The notes under the pieces were generated by a model. The model saw only the letters and a program-made list of their open reading frames with translations, ran no database searches and was not told where the DNA came from. Shown here piece after piece: positions 47,698-59,335 of a DNA stretch of 64,000 nucleotides; position 1 is the stretch's first letter, and each line of letters opens with the position of its first letter. The stretch comes from Imbricaverruca yamaguchii (taxonomy: Eukaryota; Arthropoda; Thecostraca; Neoverrucidae): NCBI GenBank assembly GCA_034440575.1, contig JAOTOL010001642.1, positions 496,001 to 560,000 on the forward strand, written 5' to 3'. The position numbers were made by a program, and so were the translations under genes.

Positions 47698-49190
47698 TGA
47701 TGACAGCCGTCACACTGGACGACCTGACGACCTGACGACCTGACGACAGCAGTCACACAGGACGACCTGACGACACCCGTCACACCTGACGACAGCAGTC
47801 ACACAGGACGACCTGACGACAGCCGTCACACAGGACGACCTGACGACAGCCGTCACACAGGACAACCTGACGACAGCCGTCACACGACGACCTGACGACA
47901 GCAGTCACACCGGACGACCTGACGACACCCGTCACACCTGACGACAGCAGTCACACAGGACGACCTGACGACAGCAGTCACACAGGACGACCTGACGACA
48001 GCCGTCACACAGCCGTCACACAGGACAACCTGACGACAGCAGTCACACAGGACGACCTGACGACAGCCGTCACACAGCCGTCACACAGGACGACCTGACG
48101 ACAGCCGTCACACAGGACGACCTGACGACAGCCGTCACACAGGACGACCTGACGACAGCCGTCACACAGCCGTCACACAGGACGACCTGACGACAGCCGT
48201 CACACAGGACGACCTGACGACAGCCGTCACACAGGACGACCTGACGACAGCCGTCACACAGGACAACCTGACGACAGCCGTCACACAGGACGACCTGACG
48301 ACAGCCGTCACACAGGACGACCTGACGACAGCCGTCACACCTGACGACAGCCGTCACACAGGACGACCTGACGACAGCCGTCACACAGGACGACCTGCGA
48401 CAGCCGTCCACAGCACCTGACGACAGCCGTCAACAGGACGACCTGACGACAGCCGTCAACAGCCGTCACACAGGACGACCTGACGACAGCCGTCACACAG
48501 GACGACCTGACGACAGCCGTCACACAGGACGACCTGACGACAGCCGTCACACAGGACGACCTGACGACAGCCGTCACACAGCCGTCACACAGGACGACCT
48601 GACGACAGCCGTCACTGACAGCGTCACACAGGACGACCTGACGACAGCCGTACACAGGACGACCTGACGACAGCCGTCACACGGACACCTGACGACAGCC
48701 GTCACACAGGCGACCTGACGACAGCAGTCACACAGGACGACCTGACGACAGCAGTCACACAGCCGTCACACAGGACAACCTGACGACAGCCGTTACACAG
48801 GACGACCTGACGACAGCAGTCACACAGGACGACCTGACGACAGCCGTCACACAGGACGACCTGACGACAGCCGTCACACAGCCGTCACACCGGACAACCT
48901 GACGACAGCCGTCACACAGGACGACCTGACGACAGCCGTCACACAGGACGACCTGACGACAGCCGTCACACAGCCGTCACACAGGACGACCTGACGACAG
49001 CCGTCACACAGGACGACCTGACGACAGCCGTCACACAGCCGTCGCACAGGACAACCTGACGACGGCCGTCACACAGCCGTCGCACAGGACAACCTGACGA
49101 CAGCCGTCACACAGCCGTCACACAGGACGACCTGACGACAGCCGTCACACAGCCGTCACACCTGACGACCTGACGAAAGCAGTCACGCCG
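47698..49190. repeat. Minisatellite, 27-bp unit with an 11-bp insertion variant, about 50 copies
   Basis: The basic unit is GACGACCTGACGACAGCCGT plus CACACAG. Many units carry an extra CCGTCACACAG, giving a 38-bp form, which recurs at intervals in a higher-order pattern. A CCGT/CAGT variant alternates mainly at the two ends. The 27-bp period keeps minus-strand frames open (VVRSSCVTA repeats). No promoter, signal peptide or splice site supports a protein. Confidence 0.95.
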
Positions 49191-49826
49191 TACGACCCGG
49201 AGAGCGAGCTGAACGCCGCCCTGCTCAGCGAGTCTGCCCGACTCGAGATGTGTTCCACCATGCGGACCAGCACGGGTGACGCCGATTCTCGCCCAGCGAG
49301 TGCGTCACTCTGCACGAGATTCTGGGAAAGTTCTGAGGGCATTGTTGTGGTTGTTGTTGGTTTAATTTGACCAGCTTCCCAACGTCAGGCGAAATCTGCC
49401 GAGGGGGCATTGTGACGTTCAAGATCTACATGGTGTCTAAGCCTACCCTTTACGCCTTTCTGGCGTGCGTAAGCGCGCGGTAGCCGATGCGGACTGCTTC
49501 GATCTTTTGTACTGTTTCACTAGCGTGTGCTTAAATGCTTGTTCTGTACTGTTTTGCGCGCCTTTGTGCCTATTCTGATTGTTTCGCACCTGGTGGATTA
49601 TTCTGGGAACGAATAGTAGAAATTGCGCTTCAAATGACAGTTAAAAAAAGAGAAACGGGAGAGTAGAGTGGAATAGAAGAGCGAAAATGAGCGGAAGTCT
49701 GAATATGAACGGATGTCTGGACAGAAACGGAATAGTCTGGAGAGGAACGGAAATCTTGGGCAGAAGTGTGGGATCGAGAGATGACCGAAACAATCTGGAA
49801 AGGAATGAGGAAGCTTAAAAGATGAA

Positions 49827-49882
49827 AGCTAAATGACCTTGTATTCGGCGCGACCTTAAATCTTAACCTAAGTAATCAATCA
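49827..49882 (+). repeat. SINE-2 tail motif copy
   Basis: GCTAAATGACCTTGTATTCG, GCGCGACCTTAAATC and CTAAGTAATCAATCAGG. Confidence 0.65.
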
Positions 49883-50255
49883 GGACGTATAAAGGGTTCA
49901 GGGAGGACCGGATATGGGGGAAGTGGGGGGAGTACGGGGAGGAATGGGGAATCTGAAGCTGTCTGAGGATAAGTGGAGGATTTGGAGAGGAGCGGTTAGG
50001 TCTGAGAATTTCTGTAGTGTCTTGGGAGGGAAGACGAATCCGGGAATAACCTGAAGACTGGAGGCGCCGATAAATCTGGAGAAAAGAGAGGAATCTGAAG
50101 AGGACTGGGGAGTCAGCAGATGAATGAAAGAGTATTTGAAGAAACAGGACAGTCCGGTGATGGACTGAGGAGTACAATCTCACCGCATAACATTGTTCAC
50201 GAAAGCTGTTTTTAACCATGCTGTAATTCCATTAGCGTGGTACCTAGCAACACTA

Positions 50256-50336
50256 TCCAACATACACTTCGGATGTTGAAACATACACTTTGGATGTTGG
50301 AACATACACTTCGGATGCAACATGCGTTTTGGATCG
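50256..50336. repeat. Short tandem repeat, about 21-23 bp unit
   Basis: AACATACACTTCGGATGTTG and close variants occur three to four times in a row. Confidence 0.8.
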
Positions 50337-52455
50337 GATGAATCTTACAGCCGATTAATTTCCAACCTGACAACGAAGTAGCACATCCGAGCGTGCGACC
50401 TTGGCAGGGCTGGAGATCTCTCACGAACCTAGACAGTCCCGAATCCTTATTTTACAAAATTTTGTTTTCAGATTGAAGAGGGGAAATGATAAACTAACAT
50501 TAGCGGGGTATCAAACCGGGAAGGGGTCCAGGAGTCTCGACCCACCCAGAATATCCAGCTAAGGACTTTGGCAACTTTGACGTCAGGCCACGAATGGTGA
50601 AATGCATGCAAACAATGAAAGTGGCTAACTGGTGTACTGTCTGCTTGATAAACGAACCAACAACTGACGGCTACTTGATCACCGATGCCTGCACAACAAA
50701 CCCAGACAACAGCACGCAGCTTGACCTAACCTCTGTCGGTGATACACTTTATCCGGTAGCGCGAGCGTCCCACTCAACAACGTATTCAGAAACGTATTTG
50801 CCAGTGTCCTCGGATTCGTCTTTAAAAAAAAAAAAACAGAACGATCGAAGAGGTGTCGGCACAAACGTCATAAAACGATTTTGTTTCCACGACCTACTGT
50901 CAACTAGAGAGGTTCAAAATGTCATCCAGATATAATTTTGGGTACCGCGTAACTAGTAGGGAATTCATTTGTTGGAACGATTCAAACATTTGTACGGCCG
51001 CTACCAATGGAGGACGTGCCAAACTGAATTAACTGGTTACTCAAAGTCACCATTTGACATCAGCTCAAGAGATACCTTAGCATTGCGCCATCTGACGAAA
51101 TGTACAACCGACAGAGAGCAAGTCACGCAGAATGTTGTTTTCTGGATGGATTGCGCAGGTATGAATGCTAAGATAGGTTTCATTAATTGGTTCGTCTATC
51201 AATCACACGGCACACCAGTTGGCCTCTTTTGTTACTTGCACTTCATCACTCGTGACCTGAGATCAAACGGTGACAAGTTCACGTGCTTGGATGTGGTGCT
51301 TGCTTGCTCGATGGGAGATTAATAGACGCTAAGACGCATCCGATCAATGTATTCTGGAAAATGTTATTTAGTACCCCGTAAGTTCCCCATAGAGCATAAT
51401 GCTATATTATGCCTTGAGCTGAGATCAAGTGGTGAACTTCAATGACCATGTGATACTACCTGGGTAGCGATCGCACAAGCGTCTGAATTATTCCAATAAG
51501 TGAATTCCACTACTAGTTATACGATACCCCAGATTTAACATCGATGACCTGCGAATCTCTGTAGGTGAAATCGTTTGTCGTAAAAAACCGTTGCATGGTG
51601 TTTGTACGGACACGGCTGTGTTTGTTCTGTGAATCTGTTCTCAGCAGAATCAGATGATATTGACGAATACGTTGATTGCGTTAATTGAATGCGTTGCTGA
51701 ATGGGACGAAGCTATGAGGTGCTAAAGACAATTGCATAATGCCCATATTATAATTTTTGGTGAAGGGAGATGAAACCGTGAACATGAATGGTCATGTTGT
51801 TCGATGTGCCCTAGCTGCAGTTCATTTAGACTAGAGTTTGAAAACCGACAATGTATTCATGTCACCTTTTATTTTCCTTTATGTTATATTTACCTATGTA
51901 TTTGTTATGCTGTATTCATGTTGTACTTACTTTTATTACCTATGTGTATCTACATTTAATTTATTCCATACCACGTAGATTAACATCGTGCATGAGGAAA
52001 ACTAACTTCGGGCACCTGAGGTCAAACGGTGTCAACAAAGATCACGTAAAGCATGTGCTGTATCCACTCATGGACGGCGGACCTCTTGGCGTTGGAATTT
52101 CCCATTAAGTGAAGTGCTCCGAAAGTTATGCGCTACCCCGTTCTTGACCGTAGTTGCCTTTTATCTCTGCTGGCAAACTTGCTTGTGATACTGTATTGTT
52201 GGGCATTGCCTTACCTTGGAAAACGACGACGGTCATATCCTGAAAATTTCAGGGAATTCGGTAGGTGCGCAAATATAATTCCGAATCCCAATCCGTTGCT
52301 TATAGCATAGACGCTGCAAACATATAATTATTATTCTAGGAGTCATAAATAGGCGTGCTCAATATTGGAGTAAGAAAGCTGTGAAAAATTTCACTTTTCC
52401 TATATGTGACCAAACTTGGAATATTGTGCACAGGCATACCAAGATCCCTTCTTTA

Positions 52456-52485
52456 GACAAGGATGCCTGGTATGGCATCCTTGTC
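52456..52485. repeat. Inverted repeat, 12-bp stem and 6-nt loop
   Basis: GACAAGGATGCC, TGGTAT, then the exact reverse complement of the first arm. Outside it CTTCTTTA and AGAGGAAG pair partly, which lengthens the stem imperfectly. Confidence 0.85.
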
Positions 52486-52708
52486 AGAGGAAGCGCAAAG
52501 CTACTAGGCTCATCAGCGAACTAGGGGACTATAATTCAAAGAGAGGCGCGTGGCATTAGATATGTGCTAACTCAGGCATGAGAGATTACGTGGTGACATG
52601 ATTGAGATACTTCAGATGGTTAAAGGGTTGGATGATGTCAAGTGAATGATGTTCTTATATGTATATAATCGAATCAACGAGTGCTACCGGACCTGGCCGC
52701 CGAGGCTA

Positions 52709-52951
52709 CTAAATTTTCCATTGTTCACGTAGCTCCTGCTTGGCCTTCGAGCTCGTCGTAGCAAATGGCAGCATCAGGTTGATGTGCACTCTAGGCCTAG
52801 CCTCGGGGAAAATATAACCTGCTGTGCTTTTCTCGATTTCTACATATCGCACCACGACGACCTTGGATGAAAACTGCTTGTCAAGTCCTACGGCGTTCAG
52901 GTGAGAAGTTCCGCCAATTCGTAATATCGTTTTTTTCGCTGTCTTGTGGAA
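52709..52951 (-). CDS. Exon-like ORF of about 80 codons, possible terminal exon, unrecognised
   Basis: On the minus strand a frame runs from an acceptor-like CTTAG at 52,952 to TAG at 52,709-52,711 with no ATG near its start. It reads FHKTAKKTILRIGGTSHL, then a central VVVVRYVEIEKSTAGYIF and ends KQELREQWKI. The composition is strongly protein-like, with no repeats and a hydrophobic beta-type VVVV segment. I do not recognise a family. It could be the last exon of a minus-strand gene whose upstream exons I cannot find, or a fragment of a decayed one. The pyrimidine tract of the proposed acceptor is poor. Confidence 0.35.
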   Translation of the reverse strand, partial: FHKTAKKTILRIGGTSHLNAVGLDKQFSSKVVVVRYVEIEKSTAGYIFPEARPRVHINLMLPFATTSSKAKQELREQWKI

Positions 52952-53303
52952 CTAAGCTTCTCTGCAATTCCGAATGACTTCCCTATGCTAAGAAGTTATC
53001 GGCCGATTACCACTCAGGTTTTATTTTCCATGTGTGTTTCGCGGGCTTTCACTTCACGTTGAAGCTTTAGAAGTGTTTCCCTGTATCTCTTAGCAAAAAC
53101 AAACCCAGGCGAGGCAGCGATCGTGAGTGAAGTGGCACTGCGTCGTCCCCAGCATTCCCCCTCCCCTCCCCCCACCGACATGCTGTACGCCGCGCGGCAC
53201 GTGGGGGAGCACTCCCGGCTGATGTGATCACCACGCTCGCGGTTGTATAAACAGCGCTGGCCGGTACTTCCGCCAACTCTCGACCGGACGCCGATCCGAG
53301 CTG

Positions 53304-53532
53304 ATGCATGGCAGATGTGGAGGGGATGAATGTGGAGGCAGATGTGGCGGCAGATGTGACGGCAAATGTGGCGGCATGTGTTGCGGAAAATGTAGCTGCA
53401 GATGTAGTGGCAGATGTGACAGCGTGTGGGGCGGCAGATGTGACAGTATGGCGGTAGATGGCGGTAGATGTGACAAATGTGGCAGCGGGTGTGGCGTCAG
53501 ACGTGGTGGCAGATGTGGCGGTAGATGCGAAC
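53304..53532. repeat. Tandem repeat, 12-bp unit
   Basis: GGCAGATGTGGC and relatives (GACGGCAAATGT, GCGGGTGTGGCG) repeat about 19 times. The resulting Cys-Gly-Gly-Arg frame on plus and Ala/Thr frame on minus are not taken as genes. Confidence 0.85.
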
Positions 53533-54325
53533 GCGACTAAAGCCCTTGTCCGTGTCGGTGCCATGTGATGCAACACCCTCAGGCCTTTTTCTCGCGACGA
53601 CGTAAAAGCGGCGCGCGTTGACACGCCGCCATTTGACATAGCTGCCGAGGCGGCCTTTACCGACCATGTGCACACAATATTCCAACATTTATCGCGCCGC
53701 TCAGCAGTGATGTCCGAAGCGGGAACATGTCAATTCTTAGTGAGATCAGGTCCGGTTTTTCGTCGAAGTCGCAAGCCACTAGCAATTAAGCACGCTTATT
53801 GCCTCCAGTTCACCAATTTTGGATATGATAGTATAGTGGACACTCAGCTTACGTGATCACAAGGCAGGACAGGTCGGACCAGCACAGTCTGCACAGCACG
53901 TGACAGTCAAAATGTGCAGACGCATCTGGGCACACATTTAGCTCGCCAGTGGTAAGCCAATCCTAAAATGCCCTCGAAGTCTCACAACTTTTCGTTTGTA
54001 GTTGCATGTGAACGTAGATGTCGTTCTAAGTGGATGTTATGTTGAGAAGTGTGATGTCTAAATAGTACTGTTGGTCACCAATTATACCTTTAAATTTGCT
54101 GCTGCCTCGACCCATAGTGAGAATACCCCCGTCCAGGGACACCCTGGTGGTCAAAGTGTTCTGAGTACATTCGCAACTGCAATGTGTGTGTGATAGAGGA
54201 CTTCGCTCGCCAAAAAACACAACCTTGTTGCATGGAGATGGAAAGAGAAAAATGATTGTGCACGTCGTAGTAGAGATGTACCAAGGAGATTGCCATTATT
54301 GAACGCTTTCCTAAAGAATGATGCA

Positions 54326-54562
54326 CTATTTCGGCTTCCGACTTGTATCCGTAAGTCTTGAACTTTGCCCAGGCTGTAATTTCTCTCGTAACCTTAATTG
54401 GCATTCAATTAATATATGGCGAATTATTTCGTGTGTCTGCTGCTTTCCACTGATTGCAGAACAGGACTGTGATTGAATGTATTGGAAGCCTGTATTTTCT
54501 CTTTCCACATGCGTAGGACCATGGGGGACCCAGTAGCTCCATGTTCCCTCCATGCTTTTCAT
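54326..54562 (-). pseudogene. Possible non-LTR retrotransposon C-terminal remnant
   Basis: The minus-strand frame contains CSAISGKQQTHEIIRHILIEC. This recalls the Cys-x(n)-His-x(4-5)-HIL-x-C stretch after the RNase H region of jockey/I-type LINE polyproteins, where a phrase like RHILIECP is common. The usual first CxxC is incomplete and flanking frames are broken, so this is at best a decayed fragment. Neighbouring minus-strand frames at 54,026-54,404 may be further pieces. Confidence 0.3.
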
Positions 54563-54619
54563 GATGTTGACCTCTAGCTATGTTGAATACGCTAGCTCCC
54601 TTACGATTCATTAGATTTC

Positions 54620-56740
54620 CGACGTCCCGTCCTTTTTCTTGCGGATTTGTTTTTCCTCAAGAAAGTGATGTATGTTCAACATTAAGGCTGCTCAGCCTCC
54701 GACCAGCAATCAATAGTGCTATAAAAAGCTCGCGAAAAAGTGAATTCGACAAATGAAATAGTGCATTGTTGGTTTTCTTACGTTGGCAAATGAAAAATTG
54801 CTTTCCTCTCATTTTTAAATGCACGGCTTCCTTTCACAGTCGACAAAGGAGCAGAAGGCGATCCCTTTGTGCGCTATATTTTGCGACAACCTCAATCCTG
54901 GACATGCGGGACCTTTGATGAACCACTATTTACGAGGGGTCTCAACACGACACTCTCCATAATCGTTGAAACTAACACCCATTAGATGAAAGATTCGAAG
55001 CACGCATTTGAGGCATTTTATAGCCATTTAGTCTAAAACTCGATGCGATTTTGCGACCCCAACGGGCCGCATATATGACCTGTCAGTTCAGTTCATATGC
55101 CAGTTCAGGTTGGTTCAGTCGCGATTAACTAGTGTTTCCGATGTGGACCAGCTGTTGAGCTAACCGCAACTTTTGAACCGGCAAAGGGTGCATACTATCT
55201 AAAGAAATTCATATTCATATCTAATGGAAATTCATTTCAACTTGACACACATGGTGTGTGTGTATCGGTCCGTCAGTTTGTTGACCAAGTCAAGCTGTCA
55301 AGTTGACTCGCTTCCAACAAAGAAGCTGTGGTTTCGAATCCCGCTTGGATCCTTAACCTCAGTCACATCCACTATTACTCCGGGGGATCCCGGAGTATGC
55401 TTTATGTAAGGAGATTTTTAATATTTTATTTTATTTTCCCCTTCAAATACCTGCCGGTACCACTGAAGCGGTGCTTACTACCATTTGGAAACCATGTTAG
55501 AATCCAACATAAAGGTGATAACGAAGTTTTCTCGACTTTATTTCAAGTTCAAGTCTGGAGTTTGTTGAATTCAGTCGTATGTTTTGCATGGTTGTGTAAT
55601 GCTCAACTTAGGGGTCTCGCCAAGAGATACGACTTCGAGTGTTACTCATGTGTATGGCAAAATATGAACGATTTTGAGACGTGGAACTTTTAGAATAAGA
55701 TGAGTGAAATGCATGTGAACTTGAATATACCAAACATCACCAAAATCGCTTCGTTTGTTTTCCTTCAGATTTGAAAATTGAGTGATGTCTCCACCACATT
55801 CAATCGCGAAGCTTGTGCTCCGACAGTACGTGCAGAGAACACAACTTACGTTACAGCTCAGCTACAGCAGCAACTCGCACAAAGCACAAATTGTTCGACA
55901 GCCCAACAAATGTTTTTGGCTGTGCGTGAATTAAGTCAATAATAACTCACTGTCAACACGATTGAACTTGGAGTTCGATGGTGCACCAAACACTTTAGAC
56001 GCACAGAACGCACTGCATCTGCATATTCTGTGATTGTCGTGTGCTTGAAACATAGGCTTTCAATTTGTGAAATCACTGTCTTGGAATTATGAGCAACGAA
56101 GAGAAACAAACACCAAAAGACAGGTGCTCCGTTTTATGGTCAATCGTACAATAACATTTCAAGGAATTTCAGCAACAAAAAACATTCAGCCTTGGTTTAT
56201 CAAGAGAAGAAAATTCAAAATGAAGATTTCTGAAACATATGTCTAACGTCTCGACGTGTTGTCGTCGAAACGTCATGAACTAATCTCGTCATCATGTGAT
56301 CATGGTGGTGGATTGTAGCATCAGGCATACATTCTGAAAGGTTTTTATTCTGAGTATTTTCTTCCTGGAAAGTGAAGACCAAAGTGTTCCTTTTTGGAAC
56401 AACACTGTAACACTTCAGCTTTACGTGTCGTCCACCACGGTACGTAATTGACAGCGGCCAACACTTAATCTCCACGTGCTGTCATCCCCCCTCCCAATGA
56501 AACATAACTGGTAGCGGCCAAGTTAAACATTAAACCACGTGGCCGTGGTTAAGAAGGCTAGTAGTTTGCAAACCAAATTATGAATATCAGGCTTCAAAGT
56601 GGAGGAGTGTCAGGCTGTTGAAGGGCATATTGCGATCTCGAGACCCAAATTTTAACACTGGTATTTTCAGTTTATTTTATGAGAATTTAGAGTCTCCGAA
56701 CTCTTGGCATTGTTACGAATAGCTTATAACGACACAATTT
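54620..56740. other. Intergenic, no gene recognised
   Basis: AT-rich DNA. At 55,330-55,345 TGGTTTCGAATCCC resembles a B-box. No exon is supported. Confidence 0.4.
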
Positions 56741-56747
56741 TCGAAAT

Positions 56748-56878
56748 ATGGCAAAATTACAGGCATTAGATAATCTGAAAATCAAGCTGTATGATCAAGT
56801 TATCGGACTGCTTACAACTGACAAGCAGTTTCGCGACAAATTAGTAAACGCTTGCGAAGGTGGAACGGAACAAAGCAG
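56748..56878 (+). CDS. Exon 1 of the 226-aa membrane protein
   Basis: Starts ATGGCAAAATTACAG and ends in phase 2 before GTAACT. The ATTACAG inside the start could also act as an acceptor, so the true 5' end is not certain. Confidence 0.55.
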
Positions 56879-57584
56879 GTAACTGATTATGTTTATTTCA
56901 TCACATGCGCTGTGTTAATCCTTACCGTTCATCCATTAATTGCTCAATACAACCTTTATGAGCGGGTGGCAATTACAATGCAATGTAACACGCAACACTG
57001 GTTTGGTTATTACATCGTTGGTTCCCTATTTCAGCGGAGACCATGCCACCGCTCTTGCCAAAATGGCATTAGCTCAAGTGGAGCAAACTGCGCCCAGTGA
57101 ACCTTCTCCAACAATCAGCCAAAGCCATGCAAGCAAAATATCTGCACCTGCACGTCCAAGCGTACCGAAGGGGTCGATCATGAAGAAATTCGAAAAGTTT
57201 CACCTGCCATCTTTAGCTATGGTGTATGCAAAGGTCAAAGACAGGTTTGGGAAGACGAACCCTTCGCTTAGAAAATGTATGTACTGGACGATGATAAGCT
57301 TTGTTGTGAGCTTCATTTTCCTTACAGTGTATTTGTCTGGAAGTAAAATATGCAAATCAGGACAGTCCAGCACATCTTCGTGCTATGCTCTAGGCTTCTG
57401 TTCAAATCGAAATGACGCTCACTCCTCCGTTGCCGGCAAAATTAAATCATATGTCATCTGTCCATTCCATAACGTGGTCCACCGTGTCATTAGTAAAGTG
57501 TCATCGGCCATCACAGGCTCTGAGGATCCATTTGGTGCTGGAAGAATGCTGTCAGGAATAGATTTAAGTGTTCTCGTGTTTTGA
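56748..57584 (+). CDS. Single-pass membrane protein, 226 aa, two exons, unrecognised
   Basis: Exon 1 (56,748-56,878) and exon 2 (57,035-57,584) join through a 156-bp GT-AG intron (donor GTAACT, acceptor CTATTTCAG) and keep the frame, with Ser44 split. Residues 1-62 are probably helical (LDNLKIKLYDQVIGLLTTDK, then GDHATALAKMALAQ). Residues 63-90 are Pro/Ser-rich. A basic stretch ends at Arg123-Lys124. A transmembrane helix spans about 126-145 (MYWTMISFVVSFIFLTVYLS). The C-terminal 80 residues carry four Cys (150, 160, 166, 186), so they may face the lumen or outside. With positive charges before the helix and no signal peptide, a type II topology is likely. AATAAA at 58,013-58,018 could end the transcript. 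I know no family; it may be lineage-specific or part of a mobile or viral element. Confidence 0.6.
57035..57584 (+). CDS. Exon 2 of the 226-aa membrane protein
   Basis: Follows a good pyrimidine-rich acceptor. Frame open 183 codons to TGA at 57,582-57,584, including the transmembrane helix and the Cys-containing tail. Confidence 0.62.
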
Positions 57585-58012
57585 ACGGTCAGCGAGATTA
57601 TTGCGAAAGGAGGTCTTCGGTCCAGATAAATTGTGTGCGTCCCTTCCGGTATTGGTAAGTGCGCTTGCACTTCTTTGCTTATCAATAGACGTCCTGTGCA
57701 TTGACAAGGCATGTTTGTTGCGGACACATTCTGCTGATGCGAGTATCAACCAACTGACGAAAAGCTGCTAAGTGCATCTAGTTCACCTGTCAGTTGATTG
57801 ATGTTGCGCAGAAAAACGCGGTCGGGTAGCATGAAGCTCGTTAGATTCATCGATTTGTGCATGAACTGCCAAGACCAAAAAAGGTGACGAGTTTCGTGAG
57901 CCACCCGATAGCATTGAAGATAGCGGTTCCTAACTTGTGACCTGCTGAGGAGCTATTTTTACCACCCCTCTCCTGCTTCTCCTCATTTTGACATGGTCTA
58001 TAGACATCTGAA

Positions 58013-58018
58013 AATAAA
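58013..58018 (+). terminator. Candidate polyadenylation signal
   Basis: AATAAA 429 nt after the stop of the 226-aa membrane protein on the same strand. Confidence 0.4.
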
Positions 58019-58503
58019 GTGTCCTACGAGGATATTCTCATTTTCCGAGGGGAGGCGGATCGAATTAGAGCTTGGCTACATTCGTGATGCACAGTGCTTT
58101 GAGCAACCGCAAGCATTGGAACATCCCCCTGAGCATGTGGTTTTTCTCATCACAAAACGGACAGGTAAAAGTTTCGCACTCTAGTTTCTTGAATCATTGT
58201 TCGAATAGTTGAGATCGACGAATACTTTCCACAATTGCTGCGGTGTGCATTGCCTCGAACGTGTATGGACCAGCTACAGTAAATTTCAAATGCGCCCATA
58301 GCTGCCGCCAAAAAAAACCCTCCGTGATTCGAACATCTCAGGTTGATGAATACCCCAGCCGATACAGTGTAGCAGAAATGTGCACAACATTAGCTCGTTG
58401 TCAGCTATTTTCGCTCACAAAATGATTCAATGCGTAAATTTAAGGGGAATACACTGCATAACAAACTGGACGCCGAGACGGGTGTACAGCAGACATTTGT
58501 GAC

Positions 58504-58516
58504 TTTATTGTTTATT
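58504..58516 (-). terminator. Candidate polyadenylation signals for the astacin gene
   Basis: On the minus strand AATAAACAATAAA holds two AATAAA hexamers, 440 nt downstream of the astacin stop codon. This implies a 3' UTR of about 450-480 nt. Confidence 0.6.
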
Positions 58517-58955
58517 CACCTGCAAACTGTCCAAAAGTACAAAGGTAAAAACATGTTTGTCACGAGTATCTAACACCTATGTCGTCTTAGTTATGTTGAA
58601 ATAACAACAAGCATAGGGAGGTCACAAGTCAAACGTTCTACCACATTGGCATCGAGAACATACAAGCGTGCAACATGTAAACATATAAGCACTGCACACA
58701 CTTGCAAACAGCGCAGTCGGAATGGACGACAGTCAGTGGGTGCCTGTGCACACTACCACGCAGCTAACTAGTGTCGAATACAATCGGAAATCCCTGAAAG
58801 CTAGCAAGATTCGACTAACCACCGGTCCATCGAACGCGCAACATCCCAACCGCCTGGTTCCCAACGACGCCCTCTCCGCCGTTTTGCAACACGATCTGTG
58901 CACGGTTCGAGACGCGCCACCCCACGTGGTGACGGTGGCTACCGGCGACGGCCCC

Positions 58956-59194
58956 TCAGCAGGCGCCGCACGCCTTCTTGCAGTCGCTCTCCATGTAGTC
59001 GGGGTTCTTGGCGCACTCGCCGGCCTTGGCCCAGGCGGTGCAGTATTTGTTCTTGTTGGCGCAGGCCGCCGAGCCGCCGGGCTGGTCGCAGAGGCCGCAC
59101 GCGTCGCGACAGTACACGCTCATGTAGCTCCAGTTCTTGGAGCACTCGCCGGCGCGCGCCCAGTCCGCACAGTAGGCGTTGTGGTCGGAGCACG
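58956..59194 (-). CDS. Astacin exon 2 (residues 367-445)
   Basis: Acceptor GTGTCCGACAG. Split codon gives Ala367, then two ShKT domains starting CSDHNAYC and CANKNKYC, joined by DQPGGSAA. TGA at 58,958-58,956. Confidence 0.95.
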
Positions 59195-59287
59195 CTGTCG
59201 GACACGGGTGCCGGTCAGACGTGCGTGGTCGGCCAACGGACAGTCACGATCGTCGGCGAACTAGGAATACGGGCACATGCACACGCA

Positions 59288-59335
<48 letters not shown>

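Larger units (their letters stand above)
49191..52700. other. Intergenic, no gene recognised
   Basis: Includes a SINE-2 tail motif (49,827-49,882), a short 23-bp tandem repeat (50,256-50,336) and a hairpin (52,456-52,485). Open frames at 50,594-51,322 show no clear coding character. Confidence 0.4.

Noticed and set aside
47256..48655. VVRSSCVTA-repeat frames
   Set aside because: Minisatellite translation with no supporting gene features.
53067..53675. 202-codon Ala/Thr-rich minus-strand frame
   Set aside because: It spans the 12-bp tandem repeat. Its first codon is TTG, the first real ATG is internal, and the downstream part lacks coding character.
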